Made by a program: the position numbers and the translations under genes | Notes under the pieces: generated by a model | What the model saw: the letters and a program-made list of their open reading frames with translations, nothing else | Told to the model about the DNA's origin: nothing | Database searches by the model: none | Assembly (NCBI GenBank): GCA_963575745.1 | Contig: CAUYUJ010015761.1 | Location: 247,892 to 311,891 of the forward strand | From: Prorocentrum cordatum | Taxonomy: Eukaryota; Sar; Dinophyceae; Prorocentrales; Prorocentraceae | Direction: 5' to 3' | Length of the DNA stretch: 64,000 bases | In this document: piece after piece, positions 11,074 to 22,517 of the stretch | Position numbering within the stretch: position 1 is the stretch's first letter | Layout of the letters: the number at the start of each line of letters is the position of its first letter

Positions 11074-11684
11074 CCGTCGGCCACGACAAATCATCCTGGC
11101 GCAGCAGCGTGCGCGGCCGGCTCGCCCTGTCGAGCACGTTCAACAGCGCCACGAGGTCGAAGGTGGCCCCGCCAGCAGCGTGCTCGCCCAGCGCCTTTGG
11201 TGAGAGGCTGCCAGGAGGTGGTCCGGGGTGCCACCAACGCTTCGAGCCGTCTTGGAGCCCACGGGGCCCTCCAAGCCTCGTAAGGGGTGCTCTGGAGGCC
11301 GCCTGGGCGCCTCGGCGCCAAGAAGAGGTCACGTCGTCCTTCCTCCTCTGCCTCGTCGTCCTCACCTTGTCCCCCTCCTTCTGGCGCGACCACCCTTCCC
11401 CCTCGCCCTCGTCGTCGCCTCCTCTGACATTCCTCGCCACCTCCTGCTCCCATCCCTCCCTCGCGCGGGAGAAAGAAGAGGAGGAGGAGGAAGAGGACCA
11501 GCGTATACCAAAGACGCGTCGACGATGTTGCAATGAACCCTCAGTCCAAGTTCCCTCTTCACAGGTCCCTACAAGAATCCCGCCAGCCCTCTGGGCGTAG
11601 ATAATTCAACGAGTTCATTCATTCCTCTTCCAAAACCCAGATTCCCGTTGGGAAGGGGTACCCTCCCCTACCCCACCCAAGGGT
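10518..11684. other. Unassigned sequence with small microsatellites
   Basis: Upstream of the LINE is AT-richer DNA with a repeated CAGTGTTTGATC/CTAGTGTTTG pair (10514-10600). A (GAC)n run lies at 11038-11073 and a GGA run at 11476-11500. No gene was recognised. Confidence 0.5.
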
Positions 11685-12185
11685 CTGGACGGGGGGGGGG
11701 ACGGAGGGCGTAGAGCGCCCAAGATGGCTCCAAGAGGGCCTCCGATACTCCAAGATGGCCGCCGCGATGCTCAAGATAGCCGAAGGTGGCTCAAGATGGT
11801 TTGCAACTATCGCTCCAAGATGGTTCCAAGTGCTCAAGGAGCCCCCTCATGACCCCCAAAGAGGCCCAAGCTGTTCAAAAACCAAAGGTACAGCATTGGC
11901 GTGCGCCTTCTCGCCGTGTCGTTTCCGATGTGTTCTGGGGGCCTCGTAATTGCCGCAGGATGGGCCAAGAGAGCCCCAAGAGGGGCCCAAGAGGCCCCCA
12001 CCAACGGCTCCAAGATCGGCCCAAGAGCGCCCCAACAGCGCCCCAAGAGGCGAGTTTGATGGCCCCAGGGGGGAGGCGACTCGAGGATCCCCTCATCATT
12101 TGATCGAACGTCCTGGGCCCCCACAAGAGCCCCAAGACGGCCCTGAGAGCGCCCCGAGAGCGTCCCGCGAGGATCCCAAGAGGCG
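11685..12185 (-). repeat. Degenerate CCAAGAGGCCC repeat field
   Basis: Short units around GCCCCAAGAGGCCC and TCCAAGATGGC recur every 12-25 bp. It is the reverse orientation of the GGGGCCTCTTGG fields at 25380-27130 and 57245-57900. Confidence 0.65.
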
Positions 12186-12635
12186 GTGTGCCGCCTCCTC
12201 ATCGACTCAGCCTGAACGCGAACAAGGTTGTCCGCGCCACCTGCCACTTACGCCACCGCATGGCCACAGCCAGAGGCGGGTGGCGCCACCAGAACAGTGC
12301 CCAGAAAGGTAAGGCATGGCCAGCACACAGCAGGCTGGCAGATATGGAAGCCGTGCGGGGCATGGCGCAGCGCGGCCCTAGAGCGGCTGCACCACTCCCG
12401 CACGGATCAAGGAAGCAGTGCGCAGCGGATCCTCTAAATACCGCCACACGCGATTGACCTGAAAACGTGCGGGAGCACGCGTGAGGCCCGCGAGGACACG
12501 AGCACCCCACGTGCCTGATGCAGGGGGGCCTCGACAGCCCTGCGACAGGTTCGCAGAAATCTTGACCCCACCCAGCCCACACACCACGCACACAGTACAC
12601 CACAGCCTCCGCCCCCCGTCCCCTATGGGTGTGCC
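12186..12635. other. Unassigned sequence
   Basis: No recognised protein domain, RNA or repeat. Confidence 0.4.
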
Positions 12636-12792
12636 GCCTCCTCCTCCTCTTCCTCCTCATCCTCCTCCTCCTCCTCCTCCTTATCGTCCTCCTCCTCCTC
12701 CTTCTCCTCCTTATCGTCCGCCTCCTCCTCCTTCTCGTCCTCATCCTCCTCCTCCTCCTCCTCCTCCTCCTCCTCCTCCTCCTCCTCCGTCC
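12636..12792. repeat. (CTC)n microsatellite
   Basis: CTC/CCT tract with TTC, ATC and GTC interruptions. Confidence 0.95.
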
Positions 12793-12889
12793 TCTTCCAC
12801 ATCAATAAATATTCAATGTCGCACCCCGAAACCAGTCGGAGGGCGGCCCAGCCGTTTCGTATAAGACTTGTTGCCCATCTATGAACCTG

Positions 12890-13335
12890 AAGCTGAAAAG
12901 CTGGCCAAAGCTTCACAGATGGAAGGCGGGCCGCTTCTAATATGTCGCTCTCGACTTAGCGCCGCGCACATTCGTCTGAAAAATGCAAGAGCTTAACAGA
13001 ATGAAGGTGGGTCGTTGTTTTTTTTTATGTGGCTCTCACCTGAGCACTGCGCACATTCTTAAGAAAATTGCACGAGGTTCACCATTGAGGGCGGGTCGCT
13101 TTCAAATGTGGCTGCCACAGCACCGCGCACATTAATTCGTTTTACGCTTGCCAGAGCTTCACAGACTGAAGGTGGTTCCTTGACAAAATGTGGCTCTCGC
13201 CTTAACGCCGCGCACATGTGTTCTAAACTTTCGTTGGAGCTTCACGGAATGCGGGTGGCTCTTTTTCAAAATGTGGCTCTCGTTTTTGCGCCGCGCACAC
13301 TCGTCTAAAACATGCGCCAGAGTTTCACCGGTTAC
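12890..13335. repeat. ~83-bp tandem repeat, five to six units
   Basis: The landmark CCGCGCACA (one copy CTGCGCACA) falls at about 12962, 13046, 13123, 13208 and 13291, spacings of 77-85 bp. Each unit also carries ATGTGGCTCTCGC, a CAGAGCTTCAC-like word and GAATGAAGGTGGGTCGC. The copies are diverged, so the array is old. Confidence 0.8.
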
Positions 13336-13639
13336 CAAGGTCAGCATACCAAACATTGCGCTTTGGAACGATTCTGACTTGTCTGGGCACAAGATTCACA
13401 TTGATCGTGGTGCTGCATTCCCAGAAACGGTTCTCGGGGCACGATTCAGAATCGTCAAGACGCTACAGTCAGATTGATGTTGGGCGCTGGAGTCCAGAAT
13501 GATGTTTTGGCACGTCTCTGGATCTTCAAACGGTTGCCCCGCAACGGAGCACTTCCCTAAGTGGATGCGAATCCTTGTAGAGGCCACCGAAGAGGGAGCT
13601 TGGAGGGAGCGATTATTCGCACATCGTTGGTGAGCCTTG

Positions 13640-13808
13640 GGTTTACACTGGTCCTCCTCTTCCTCCTCCACTTCGTCCTCCTCCTCGTTCCTCCTCCTCG
13701 TTCTTCTCCTCCTCCTCCTCCTCCTCTTCCTCCTCCTCCTCCTCCTCCTCCTTCTCCTCCACCTCCTCCTCCTCCTCCTCCTCCTGCTCCTCCTCCTCCT
13801 CCTCCTCG
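13640..13808. repeat. (CTC)n microsatellite
   Basis: CTC/CCT tract interrupted by TTC and GTTC. It extends the adjoining open frame with Pro/Leu codons that are probably not part of a protein. Confidence 0.95.
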
Positions 13809-13959
13809 AGTTTCGCCTGGTCGGCTGCTCCGTTGTCTGCTCGGTTGCGGACGTCGCGGACATCGCCGCCTTGGTTGGCCATGTCGACGCTGGAGCCGAC
13901 AGGCGACAGGTCCAGGTTCAAAGCGGTGCTCGCCCATTGGAAACACGGGGACAAGCATC

Positions 13960-15144
13960 CACGGAAGCCGCTGCACACGGCGAGCAGAGCTCCCTGAAGA
14001 GTCTTCTTCGAAGGTACACGGAGCAGGGCCATGGGCGACTTCGCGCGGCAGGCCCTTCGCTGCAGAAGATCACCAGGAAGTTCGGCGCGCCGCTCTGGCT
14101 GGAATTCCAGGGGGCGTTTTCGAGCTCGACATCACGGTTACGTTCTTCAGTTTGTTGGCTGTGACCTTGAAGCGGCACGAGCAAATCTGCGTCGAGACAG
14201 AGTTCCCACTTCTATGCGACATCGTCAGCAACTGGGAAGGTTGGGCGGGTTTTGTATCTGGATACTTCGACGTCGGGATGGGCGTCGCCAAGAAGCTGCT
14301 CATCTCGGCGACCAGCCCCTACGGGCGGCAGTCGCCAGATCCAAAGGGGCGGCCTGATTGGCTTCCGCATTTGGATTGTTTGCAAGCAAAAGTATCGAAT
14401 CCCTCTCGATTTCTCCTCGAGCACGACACCCTGCATCAGGAAGTCGCGAAAGCAAGGCCTGTGTGCACCTCGCTCCAAATTTTCCCGCGCGAGCTGGAGT
14501 GCCGGGCTCTGACGAATACGAAGCAAATCTTAGTTGAAGCGGGGGCCGCGCCAATCTATCTGGTCTTCGACGGCATCTACTTCAGGGAAACGGGGCTAGA
14601 CGTGCACGACGAGAGTTTCATCAGACTTGTGTCTGCAGTCGAAGCCGAGCACCATTTGAAAGATCTAAGACGCGCGGCGATACCCTGGAGGAGTTCCGTT
14701 CCCAGGCCTGAAGAAGGGGCCCGAGGTCAAAGTGGCGCCCCCCCCACGCCACCGTACCACAACGATTTCTCTTCTCTCCTGGCGGCAGTTTGCGAGAAGT
14801 CGCAGCAGAAGCTTCAGGTTGTCCGCGGAACAAATACGCGCGCTGTGAGCGCGCGCGGCCAGATGGACTTGGTTGCAGGGGAACCAAGCCAGTCAGACTT
14901 CGCCTGTGGACCATGGTCTTATCGACAGTTGCAAAAGATGTATCCTTCCCTGGCGTTCCAAGAGGTGCAGCTGAGCGACGTGATCTGCGCTGACCCCGCG
15001 CACTTCTTCCCGCTGCACATTGGGGCGCCTGGAACTCGCGGCCACGCGCCTGGTCTTCGCGCCCACCGGGACTCGCAGCAGATACTTTTTCGACTCGCGC
15101 GAAGACGTGGCGATGCAGATCGGCCCACTTGGACGACGGTTTAA
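13960..15144 (+). pseudogene. Polymerase-palm-like protein, possibly related to family A DNA polymerases (frameshifted)
   Basis: From about 13990 one frame reads LKSLLRRYTEQGHGRLRAAG and SLQKITRKFGAPLW. Near 14105 it shifts frame into a ~340-residue open reading frame ending at the TAA at 15144. The order of motifs resembles a family A palm: an aspartate strand FELDITVTFFSLLAVTLKRH, then YFDVGMGVAKKLLISATSPY (compare motif B, with its lysine and Tyr-Gly), then LVFDGIYFRE in the position of the HDE motif C. The asparagine and proline usual after the first aspartate in similar proteins are absent. No exonuclease or known transposon domain is visible, and the family assignment is inference by motif pattern only. 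A transposase remnant follows within 300 bp and could belong to the same element. Confidence 0.35.
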
Positions 15145-15403
15145 GACATGATCGCTGGCCGTGCGAAGACGGACCTGTCGACGCCAGCGTCGAGACAGAC
15201 GTCTTGATTTGATTGATGGCTCCTCTCGGCCGCGCGCGAAGCAGCCCGCTGCCTTTCATTTTTGCATGCCCAAGCGCCGGAAAGCACGCATGGTCAGGAA
15301 GGTTGCGAAAAAGCCAGCCGCAAAGAAGACCGCACCGTACGTGCAATACGTGCAACACGGGAAAAAAGACTCGCAAATGTCGTGGTGACCGCATCGCGAT
15401 CCA
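15145..15403. other. Short unassigned interval
   Basis: Contains a Lys/Arg-rich frame (MPKRRKARMVRKVAKKPAAK, from 15268) with a basic, alanine-rich look, and directly precedes the transposase remnant. No function is assigned. Confidence 0.3.
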
Positions 15404-16372
15404 ATGCACCCTGAAGGCCGTGTACACGGCTTCTCCCATGCAGCTCGTGAAGAAGCTCGGCACGACTGGGCATCTTCAAGATCAGCACGGCGAGGTCTGC
15501 CCATGGCGTGCGGGCGGGCACCTGGGCCCCTTGAAAAAAAAAACGTTCCCCGCAGAGGCCCAGTCTATCGTTGCGGAAAGCAGAAGTGCCAGAAGTTCCT
15601 GCTTCCTCACCATAACCACCCTGTGTCTGCACAAACCAAGCGCCACTAGATCACGGGGAGTAGCCACATGCTCATGGAGCCCACGTGCGCCCGCCTCGAC
15701 GGCACCAGGATGCGATGCGTCCAGCTGATGGGAGAGGAAGATTAAGTTTGGCGCCGCCGACGAGTGGCCAGGCGTGGAGGCGGACGAGGTGGACTTGGGT
15801 CAAGACGACGACGTGGCAGTTGCTGACGAGGACAGGCTAGCGAGGTGGGAGCAATGGGGGAGGACTGATCGAACGTGGGGGGCCAGAGACTGCGGCACTA
15901 ACCCGTCTCGACCCATGGCAAGACTCAAAGGCGCGCGCCCGGACCTGGTCCAGTTCGCAAGCGCGATTGGAAACCCATCGCTCAGCGGCACCTCGCCAGA
16001 CGACAGGCGGCGCTGCCCACTGACGGGGCGCGCGCTTATAAGATGAAGGTACCGGGCGTCCTTCACGACAACGTCGCCCACATGAAAAAGGAAGTCGTGC
16101 GGCAGGGGAAAGCGATCTGGCTCAAGCCGACATGTTCCAAAGTGGTGGACCGCGAGTTCCCGAGTGGTTATGAGCTGCGCACCACGTGTGGAACGCAGAA
16201 TATTGATCGCTTCTGGGCTAATTTGCAGAAACACCTCCAGTCTCGCACGCGCAGGGTCGGCACGCTCGCCACCAGACGCCGCATTCGGTCGGCGCAGTGG
16301 ACTTTCTGGAATAAAGGGCAGAAATTATGGTCGCGTACTGGCGACATGCTGAAAACGCTTTATTGTGCCTGA
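15404..16372 (+). pseudogene. IS1595/ISXO2-like DDE transposase remnant
   Basis: Three plus-strand frames in series give the parts of an ISXO2-like transposase. The N-terminal zinc-ribbon part reads ACGRAPGPLEKK...RGPVYRCGKQKCQKFLLPHH (about 15500-15620). The first acidic motif is MEADEVDLGQDDDVA, followed by RLARWEQWG (15774-15860). The second is TDGARAYKMKVPGVLHD (from about 16020). The C-terminal part is GTQNIDRFWANLQKHL and RRRIRSAQWTFWNKG, ending LYCA-stop at 16372. Family members cut and paste DNA with a DDE/DDN site and make about 8-bp target duplications. The linker between the acidic motifs has lost frame, so the copy is dead. Terminal inverted repeats were not located. Confidence 0.7.
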
Positions 16373-16859
16373 GAGCCCGCCCTATTCTGTTTTGGAATGC
16401 TCCGCGTGAAAGCGATGTCCGTTTAGCGCTCAAAAGGGTAACGGAAATTCGCTGCATTGCAGTATTGATGTCTTTTGCCACCTTGCCACTTGCAATTCGA
16501 TTGCTGATGCCTTGACAAATGCATCTGTCAAGGACAACGCGCTGCTCGATACTGAAGCGCTGCAAGTATGCTGATCGCATGAAGGAAAGGAAAAAAACAG
16601 GAAAGGTAGAACACAGAGGGGGAGCGAGCGTATGTATGTATGTGTATATATATACACATAAATATCTACATATACATGTAGGCACGACGGCCGAGCGCAC
16701 GGACCTGTTCGAGCTCCCCCTCCCACGACCCGAACGCCAGAAACGCCTCACCCCGCCTGATATGGGGCGAGGCAGCATGCGGGCCCTGCTAATGCTGAGA
16801 TCGATGGAGGTCCCCATAGGCGACGACACGCGTGAAATGTGTGCCAGAATGTGGCGGGT
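16373..16859. other. Unassigned sequence with a TA/TG island
   Basis: Contains an alternating tract of GTATGTATGTATGTGTATAT type at 16630-16682. No gene was recognised. Confidence 0.5.
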
Positions 16860-17575
16860 CACCAAGCGGACGCAGCCACTGGGGCCTTCGGTGGGGCCCT
16901 CTTATAGGGACACGAAACACGTGAGGGATGTGCCAAAAAAGGAAGCGGTGCACCATGCGGACGTAGCCACTGGGGCCTTCGGTGGAGCTTCCTGTGGGGT
17001 CACGAAGCGTGCGATGGGTGTGCCGAAATGAAGTGGGTCATCATGCGGACGCATCTACTTGGGCCTTCGGTGCAGCTTCGAATGGGGCCACGAAGCGCGT
17101 GACAGGTGTGCCGAAATGGGGCGGGTCACCATGCGGACGCAGCCACTGGGACCTTCGGCGGAACACAATACGGGGCCTACGAAACGTGTGTGAGGGGTGT
17201 ACCGACATGGGGCGGGTCACTACGCGGACGCAGCCACTGTGGCCTGTGGCGGAACTCTCTCAAAGGCCACGGAACGTGTGACGGGTGTGCCGGAATAGGA
17301 CGGGTCAATATGCGGACGCGGCCACAGGAGCCTTCGGAGGAGCTCCGTATGGGGCCACGAAGCGCGCGAGGGGTGTGCTAAAAAGGGGCGAGTCCGGATG
17401 CGGACGCAGCCACCAGGGCCTCCGGGGAGACTCAATATGGGGCCTACGGGGCCACGAAATGTGTCATGAGTGTCGAAATGGGACGGCGGGTCACCATACG
17501 GACGCAGCTATTAGAGCCTTCGGTGGAGCTCCCTGTGGGGCCACGAAACGTGTGACGGGTGCCGAAACGGTGGTG
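16860..17575 (+). repeat. ~88-bp dispersed repeat family, main array of about nine units
   Basis: The landmark GGGGCCTTCGGTGGAGCT or close variants falls at about 16881, 16972, 17060, 17148, 17240, 17327, 17415 and 17513, spacings of 87-98 bp. Each unit continues with ATGGGGCCACGAAACGTGTG, a GGGTGTGCCGAAATGG word and CACCATGCGGACGCAGCCAC. Units are diverged. Related copies lie at 1-335, 23040-23560, 23790-23900, 28255-28325 and 38150-38375. Confidence 0.85.
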
Positions 17576-17690
17576 AGGATGATGATGGTGGTGGTATAGG
17601 TAGTAGAGATGATGATGGTGACGGTGATGGTGACGACGACGATGGTGGCGATGCCTACGATGAAGATGATGCTGACAACAAGGATAAAAA
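17576..17690. repeat. GAT/GGT-rich microsatellite
   Basis: Imperfect GATGATGGTGGTG tract following the ~88-bp array. Confidence 0.8.
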
Positions 17691-18240
17691 GGAGCAGGAG
17701 AGAAGGAGGAGGAGGCGGAGGAGGAGAGGAGGAGAGTAGGAGGAGAGGAGGAGAAGAGGATGAGGAGACGCGTGGCGCTGCTGATTCAAAACGAGGACCC
17801 AACACACGGGAGGGTCAAGAAAAAAGCTCCGTCCGTGCAACCCTTGGAAACTTCAAGCGGCCGTGAGCACAGGGAGGAGGCGGAGGAGGACGAGGGAGGG
17901 AGGGAGGGAGGGCGAAAAAGAGGAGGGAGGGAGGGAGGGAGGGCGAAAAAGAGGAGGGTGGATGGAGGACGCAGGAGGGGAGGAGGCGGAGCAGGAGGAG
18001 GCGGAGGGCTGGAGCACAGGAGGAGGCGAAGGAGGGCGACGGGGAGGAGGGAAGGAGGGAGGGACGGGGGGGGGAGGAGAAGAGGAGGGAGGAGGGGAGG
18101 AAAAGAGGAGGGAGGAGGGAAGGAGGGAGAAGAGGGAGGGGGGAAGGAGGGAAGGAGGGGGGGGGGGGGAAGAGGAGGGAAGGAGGGAGGGACGGGGGGA
18201 GGACAAGAGGAGGGAGGAGGGCAGGACGGAGAGAGGGAGC
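17691..18240. repeat. ~550-bp polypurine tract (GGA/GGGA)n
   Basis: Almost uninterrupted purines on the plus strand except near 17750-17860, with GAGGGAGGGAGG and GGGGGGGGG runs. Long Gly, Glu and Arg frames here are artefacts. Confidence 0.9.
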
Positions 18241-18524
18241 AAAAGCTGCATGTGTCCGCGATCGGGGTAGCCTCCCGGGTGGCCTCGCCTGTCCGGATAG
18301 CGCAGAAGCCCCGCTCCGCGAGGCGCTCTACCATACCCGCTGGCCCCCCGCATGGAGGGAGGAGGACGGGGACAACGACGAGAACGGCGAGTACGGTGAC
18401 GAGGGCGACGCCTGCTTCGGCGCAAGGGAGCCGAAGTGTGCGTACGCCCACTCACCGGGTGGGACCCGAGTTTGCCAGCCTGCTCATGCTACTCCTTAAC
18501 CATCCTCCGCCTATTCACTCTTCC
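18241..18524. other. Unassigned sequence
   Basis: GC-rich sequence between the purine and pyrimidine tracts. No domain was recognised. Confidence 0.4.
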
Positions 18525-18718
18525 TTCTCCTCCTCCTCCTCCTCCTCCTCCTCCTCCTCCTCCTCCTCCTCCTTCATCCTCATCCATCCTCCTCCTCCTC
18601 CTCCTCCTCCTCCTCAGTCCTCATCCTCTGTGGCGTCCTACTCCTTATCCTGCTCTTCCTGCTCAAACCTCCTCCTCCTCCTCCTCCTCCTCCTCCTCCT
18701 CCTCCTCCTCCTCCTCCT
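18525..18718. repeat. (CTC)n microsatellite
   Basis: Two CTC blocks (18525-18615 and 18668-18718) around a short mixed interval. They are opposite in strand sense to the polypurine tract at 17691-18240. Confidence 0.95.
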
Positions 18719-19036
18719 GACGGCCTCCGCATTTCCTGGGTGGAGTCGCACCAGGCAGAGCTCGCTGTGTCCGACAGGTTGGACAAGATCGGCAATGAAT
18801 GGGCGGGCATCGCAGCAAAAAGAGGGCTCCGTGGTCATGAGATCCCAGAGGCGGCGATCGAGCAGCACGCGTCCTGGCAGCAGGAGGTCCGCCAGGTCAC
18901 GGCGCGGATCGGCAACGCGCAGGCGCAGCGCGGCGAGGCCGCCTCCGACAGGGTCGACACCATCGGCCGCAAGACGAGGAGCTCGAAGCTCGCTGGTCGA
19001 CCGCCAGCGGTGATGGCAAAACAAACTCAACCCTGA
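18719..19036 (+). pseudogene. RNase H-domain remnant of a retroelement (C-terminal half)
   Basis: The frame starting at the end of the CTC tract reads DGLRISWVESHQAELAVSD, then RLDKIGNEWAGIAAKRGLRG and HEIPEAAIEQHASWQQEVRQ. The pattern W-V-x-S/A-H followed by G-N-x-x-A-x-x-x-A-K-x-G is the end of the RNase H fold in non-LTR retroelements, with the histidine and GN-A part visible. The usual aspartate of GNE-AD is replaced by glycine (WAG), so the active site is incomplete. It runs open to TGA at 19036. Sequence upstream has been replaced by a microsatellite, so this is a fragment. Confidence 0.5.
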
Positions 19037-19329
19037 CATTGCGCTCGGCGCCGCTCCACACGTCCCCGCCCGCTCTCAGAGTGGGCGGGAGTGCGCTCAC
19101 TGTCCTGGGTTCGCCAGGCCCAGGGCGGGGAAGAGACGCACGTGTGCCCAGCCGTGCAGCGTGCAGCCGCGAGGAGGTGGCCCAGGACCTGGTGGGGAAC
19201 TACCCCTCGCTTCGGACTCGAAGGTCGAGGAGGGTCGAGCCGTACGCAGGAGGCCCTTCGGTGAGCAGCCTCCCCAGGGCCCTGCTCCCCCGTCCTTGGC
19301 TTCGCTTGGACCTCTCTTCTGGCCTCCCC
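19037..19329. other. Unassigned GC-rich sequence
   Basis: No recognised element. Confidence 0.4.
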
Positions 19330-19600
19330 CTCCCCAGCGATGCGACTCGGGACTCAGGTCAGGCCGTGACTGACGAGCCGATAGCCAGTAGCACCTGGGC
19401 GCGGGACCAGCCTGGCCTGGCCCACGCCCCCCCCAGCTTGTCCTCGGTTGAGCCCGTGCCTCTCTCCTGGCCCTCCCCCTCGCCACAGCGCTGCGTGCCT
19501 GGACTCTGGTGGGGCAGTGACCGACGAGCCGATTGCCAGTACCACCCAGGCGCTGGACCAGCCTGGCCTTGTTTTGGTAGGTGGATCTCTCAAGCTCTCC
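19330..19600. repeat. Direct duplication of a ~130-bp unit
   Basis: Two adjacent copies share GTGACNGACGAGCCGAT, AGCCAGTA/TGCCAGTA, a CACC-GGCGC part and GGACCAGCCTGGCC, at about 19330-19450 and 19465-19575. Confidence 0.65.
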
Positions 19601-19775
19601 GCCGCCTCTGGCGGTGTGCGTTGCGAGCAGGGGCTTTGCTGTGTTCCTGCTCATTAACATGTGTCACGTGTGCGGAGCTACACCGTCAATGCCGCGCCTT
19701 CCCGTGGCTCTGCTGCGCTCCCGCTCGCCACGCACACCGCCAGAGGCGGCGGAGAGCTTGGGAGATCCACCTGCC
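19576..19775. repeat. Inverted repeat with ~57-bp arms
   Basis: The left arm (19576-19632) begins GGTAGGTGGATCTCTCAAGC and the right arm (19719-19775) is its reverse complement with about five mismatches. The arms enclose about 86 bp. It could be a MITE or foldback element; flanking duplications were not evident. Confidence 0.7.
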
Positions 19776-19808
19776 AAGAGGACCCCGTTCCTCCCAGCTC
19801 GTCCTCGG

Positions 19809-20035
19809 GTCTGGACGCCCAGTATGGGTACGGAAAGAATGGGTACAATGCTCAACAGCAGCTCTTGCTCATTTTGAGCAGGACTCGCTGTCCACGCCGC
19901 CGCGGCCTGTGTCCATGTGGGACAGAAGGCCGCCTGCCCAACCGCGGCCGCTGTTGGTTCGGGACGACATTTGCTGTGGGACATTGTGCCCGTGGTCTCC
20001 GTGCCCATTTCGGGCGTCCAAATCGGTGGAGCCTC
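19809..20035. repeat. Second inverted repeat with ~40-bp arms
   Basis: Left arm CTGGACGCCCAGTATGGGTA and right arm (about 19980-20030), reverse-complemented GGACGCCCGAAATGGGCACG, match over about 40 bp with scattered mismatches. Confidence 0.55.
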
Positions 20036-20197
20036 CTCGCCGCGCCGATCCTCACCCACCGAGGGCGGCTTCGCCGCGCCGACCCCTGGCACGAACTCGC
20101 TCGGGAGGTGCGCCCGAGAGTGTCGCTCGCTCCCGCCCGGGAGAGCCTCCGCCTGGGCCCTCGGAGGCCCGTCGGAGCGCCGGGTGAGGTGGGCTTT
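20036..20197. other. Unassigned sequence
   Basis: No recognised feature between the inverted repeat and the MITE. Confidence 0.4.
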
Positions 20198-20380
20198 TTA
20201 AGTCGGGCGTGTCCCCCTGCAGGGGGGGCGCTCGACGAAAAATAAAGGATGCCCCAAAAATACTCCAAAATGATCACGGCAAAGCTCCCAAAATGGTCCC
20301 CAGGCTACGTGTTCTTACTACTTCTGAATACTGTTCCCCCTAACTCATACTCCCCCTGTAGAGGGACGGGCCCGACTTGA
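20198..20380. mobile_element. MITE family A, copy 1 (183 bp)
   Basis: Terminal inverted repeats: left TTAAGTCGGGCGTGTCCCCC, right ending GACGGGCCCGACTTGA. Flanks GGTGGGCT (20189-20196 region, two extra T before the repeat) and GGTCGGCT (from 20381) match at 7 of 8 positions, consistent with an aged 8-bp target duplication. The inside is A-rich and noncoding. Confidence 0.75.
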
Positions 20381-21112
20381 GGTCGGCTCGAGGGAGCGCC
20401 CAGAGGCTGGCCCCTCCCCTCGGCGGGTGCCGCGCCGTCCCTCCTGGGGAGCCCCGCTGCCCCCCTTCTTGTCCTGTGCCTACAGTTGGGCTGCTGCAAG
20501 AAGGAACGCCAAATAAAGAACGAAACCCCATTTTGGGCACCAAAACCGCCTGCGTGCACGAGGAGGGCTAGATGAACGACCACGGAATGGCCCAAGGAAC
20601 AGCGAGCCCCTTCCGGACCCACAGCGATCCTTTCGTCAGCGTCTTGACTGTACGGCGAGCGCCCGGGGGCACCGTCCGTGCAGTTCCACGGACCCTGCTG
20701 GTTGTGCCCTGTGCGGGGCGTGCGCTGCTCGTGGAGGCCGCGCGCAGGCGGCTGCTCACTGCGGCCCTGACCTGCTGGTCGACAATCCCCAGCGGAAGTG
20801 GCGCAGGAGCCCCCCATCCCTGTCCCCCGAGTGCTCGAGGCGGCAGACGATGCTGCGAGGTGGCTCGGGCTCGCCTGCATATCATAGTATCTGCGTATCT
20901 TGTCTGGCTTTACACTTGTTGCCTCTCGTGGCTGAGTCGGGCCCCGAGAGCTGCGTCGGCGATGTCGCATCCCCCTCTCACGACAGCGTTAATTATCTCT
21001 CTGTCTTTGACGTTGGCGTTGTCTATTTTATGTTATAGTTTGTGCTGCTCTTCTTATCCAGTCGCCCCGTGTAATCCCCAAACCCGAACTCGGCGCGTTT
21101 TCCCATGTGCTC
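20381..21112. other. Unassigned sequence
   Basis: GC-rich to about 20870, then more balanced. A long plus frame from 20572 owes most of its length to the following ATC/CTC block. No domain was recognised. Confidence 0.45.
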
Positions 21113-21880
<768 letters not shown>

Positions 21881-22236
21881 TTCTCTCGCTCATCATCCTC
21901 CTTCCGCGTGCACGCGTGGTTGAGTGCGCGCGCGTCTGCGTGCCTGCCTATGTGCGTGTGCATGTGCGTGAATGCTTCCACGCGCGTACGTGCGCAGAGG
22001 TGCACGGTGCCTTCGGGTGACCGCCAGGCGCGCGAGCATGCAGCTGGATAGGCAAGCAAACGTCACTTTCGTTGGGGGCCCGCGGACACAGTCCGGAGCG
22101 GAGCGCAGCGGCGGGGCGCGCATCACCGCCAATGAAGCCCAGGCGGAATGAGGGAACGAAAATGTCGGCTGCGCGAGATGGAACCATATGATGCACGTAC
22201 ACACGCCGTCTCATCTCAGATCTCCCTCTCTCTCTA

Positions 22237-22267
<31 letters not shown>

Positions 22268-22517
22268 ATCCATCTCTACATACATAGCGAATAAGAATAC
22301 AGATGCGTGTGAACCTCCACATCTAACTAAGTGTATCTGTGTATAAACACACATACATGTAGAAATATCTGCACACATAACTACACATTTACCAGGACCA
22401 TGCGCGCTTTGCGCGCGTAGGTTCTAGGAAGCAATGGTTTGAACATAGGGCAAAGAAGTATCAACGTCGTGGGCCGAGCAGAGACAGATTGATGACAAGG
22501 AAGCGTCCATACAAGTC
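21881..22517. other. Unassigned sequence with (CT)n and alternating tracts
   Basis: CG/TG alternation at 21905-21985, CT runs at 22220-22268, and TA/CA-rich sequence at 22270-22390. No gene was recognised. Confidence 0.5.

Noticed and set aside
11697-12103. Possible spliced-leader-like words (GGCTCAAG) near 11790
   Set aside because: Part of the degenerate CCAAGAGG repeat; no donor site, Sm-like site or repeat context typical of spliced-leader genes.
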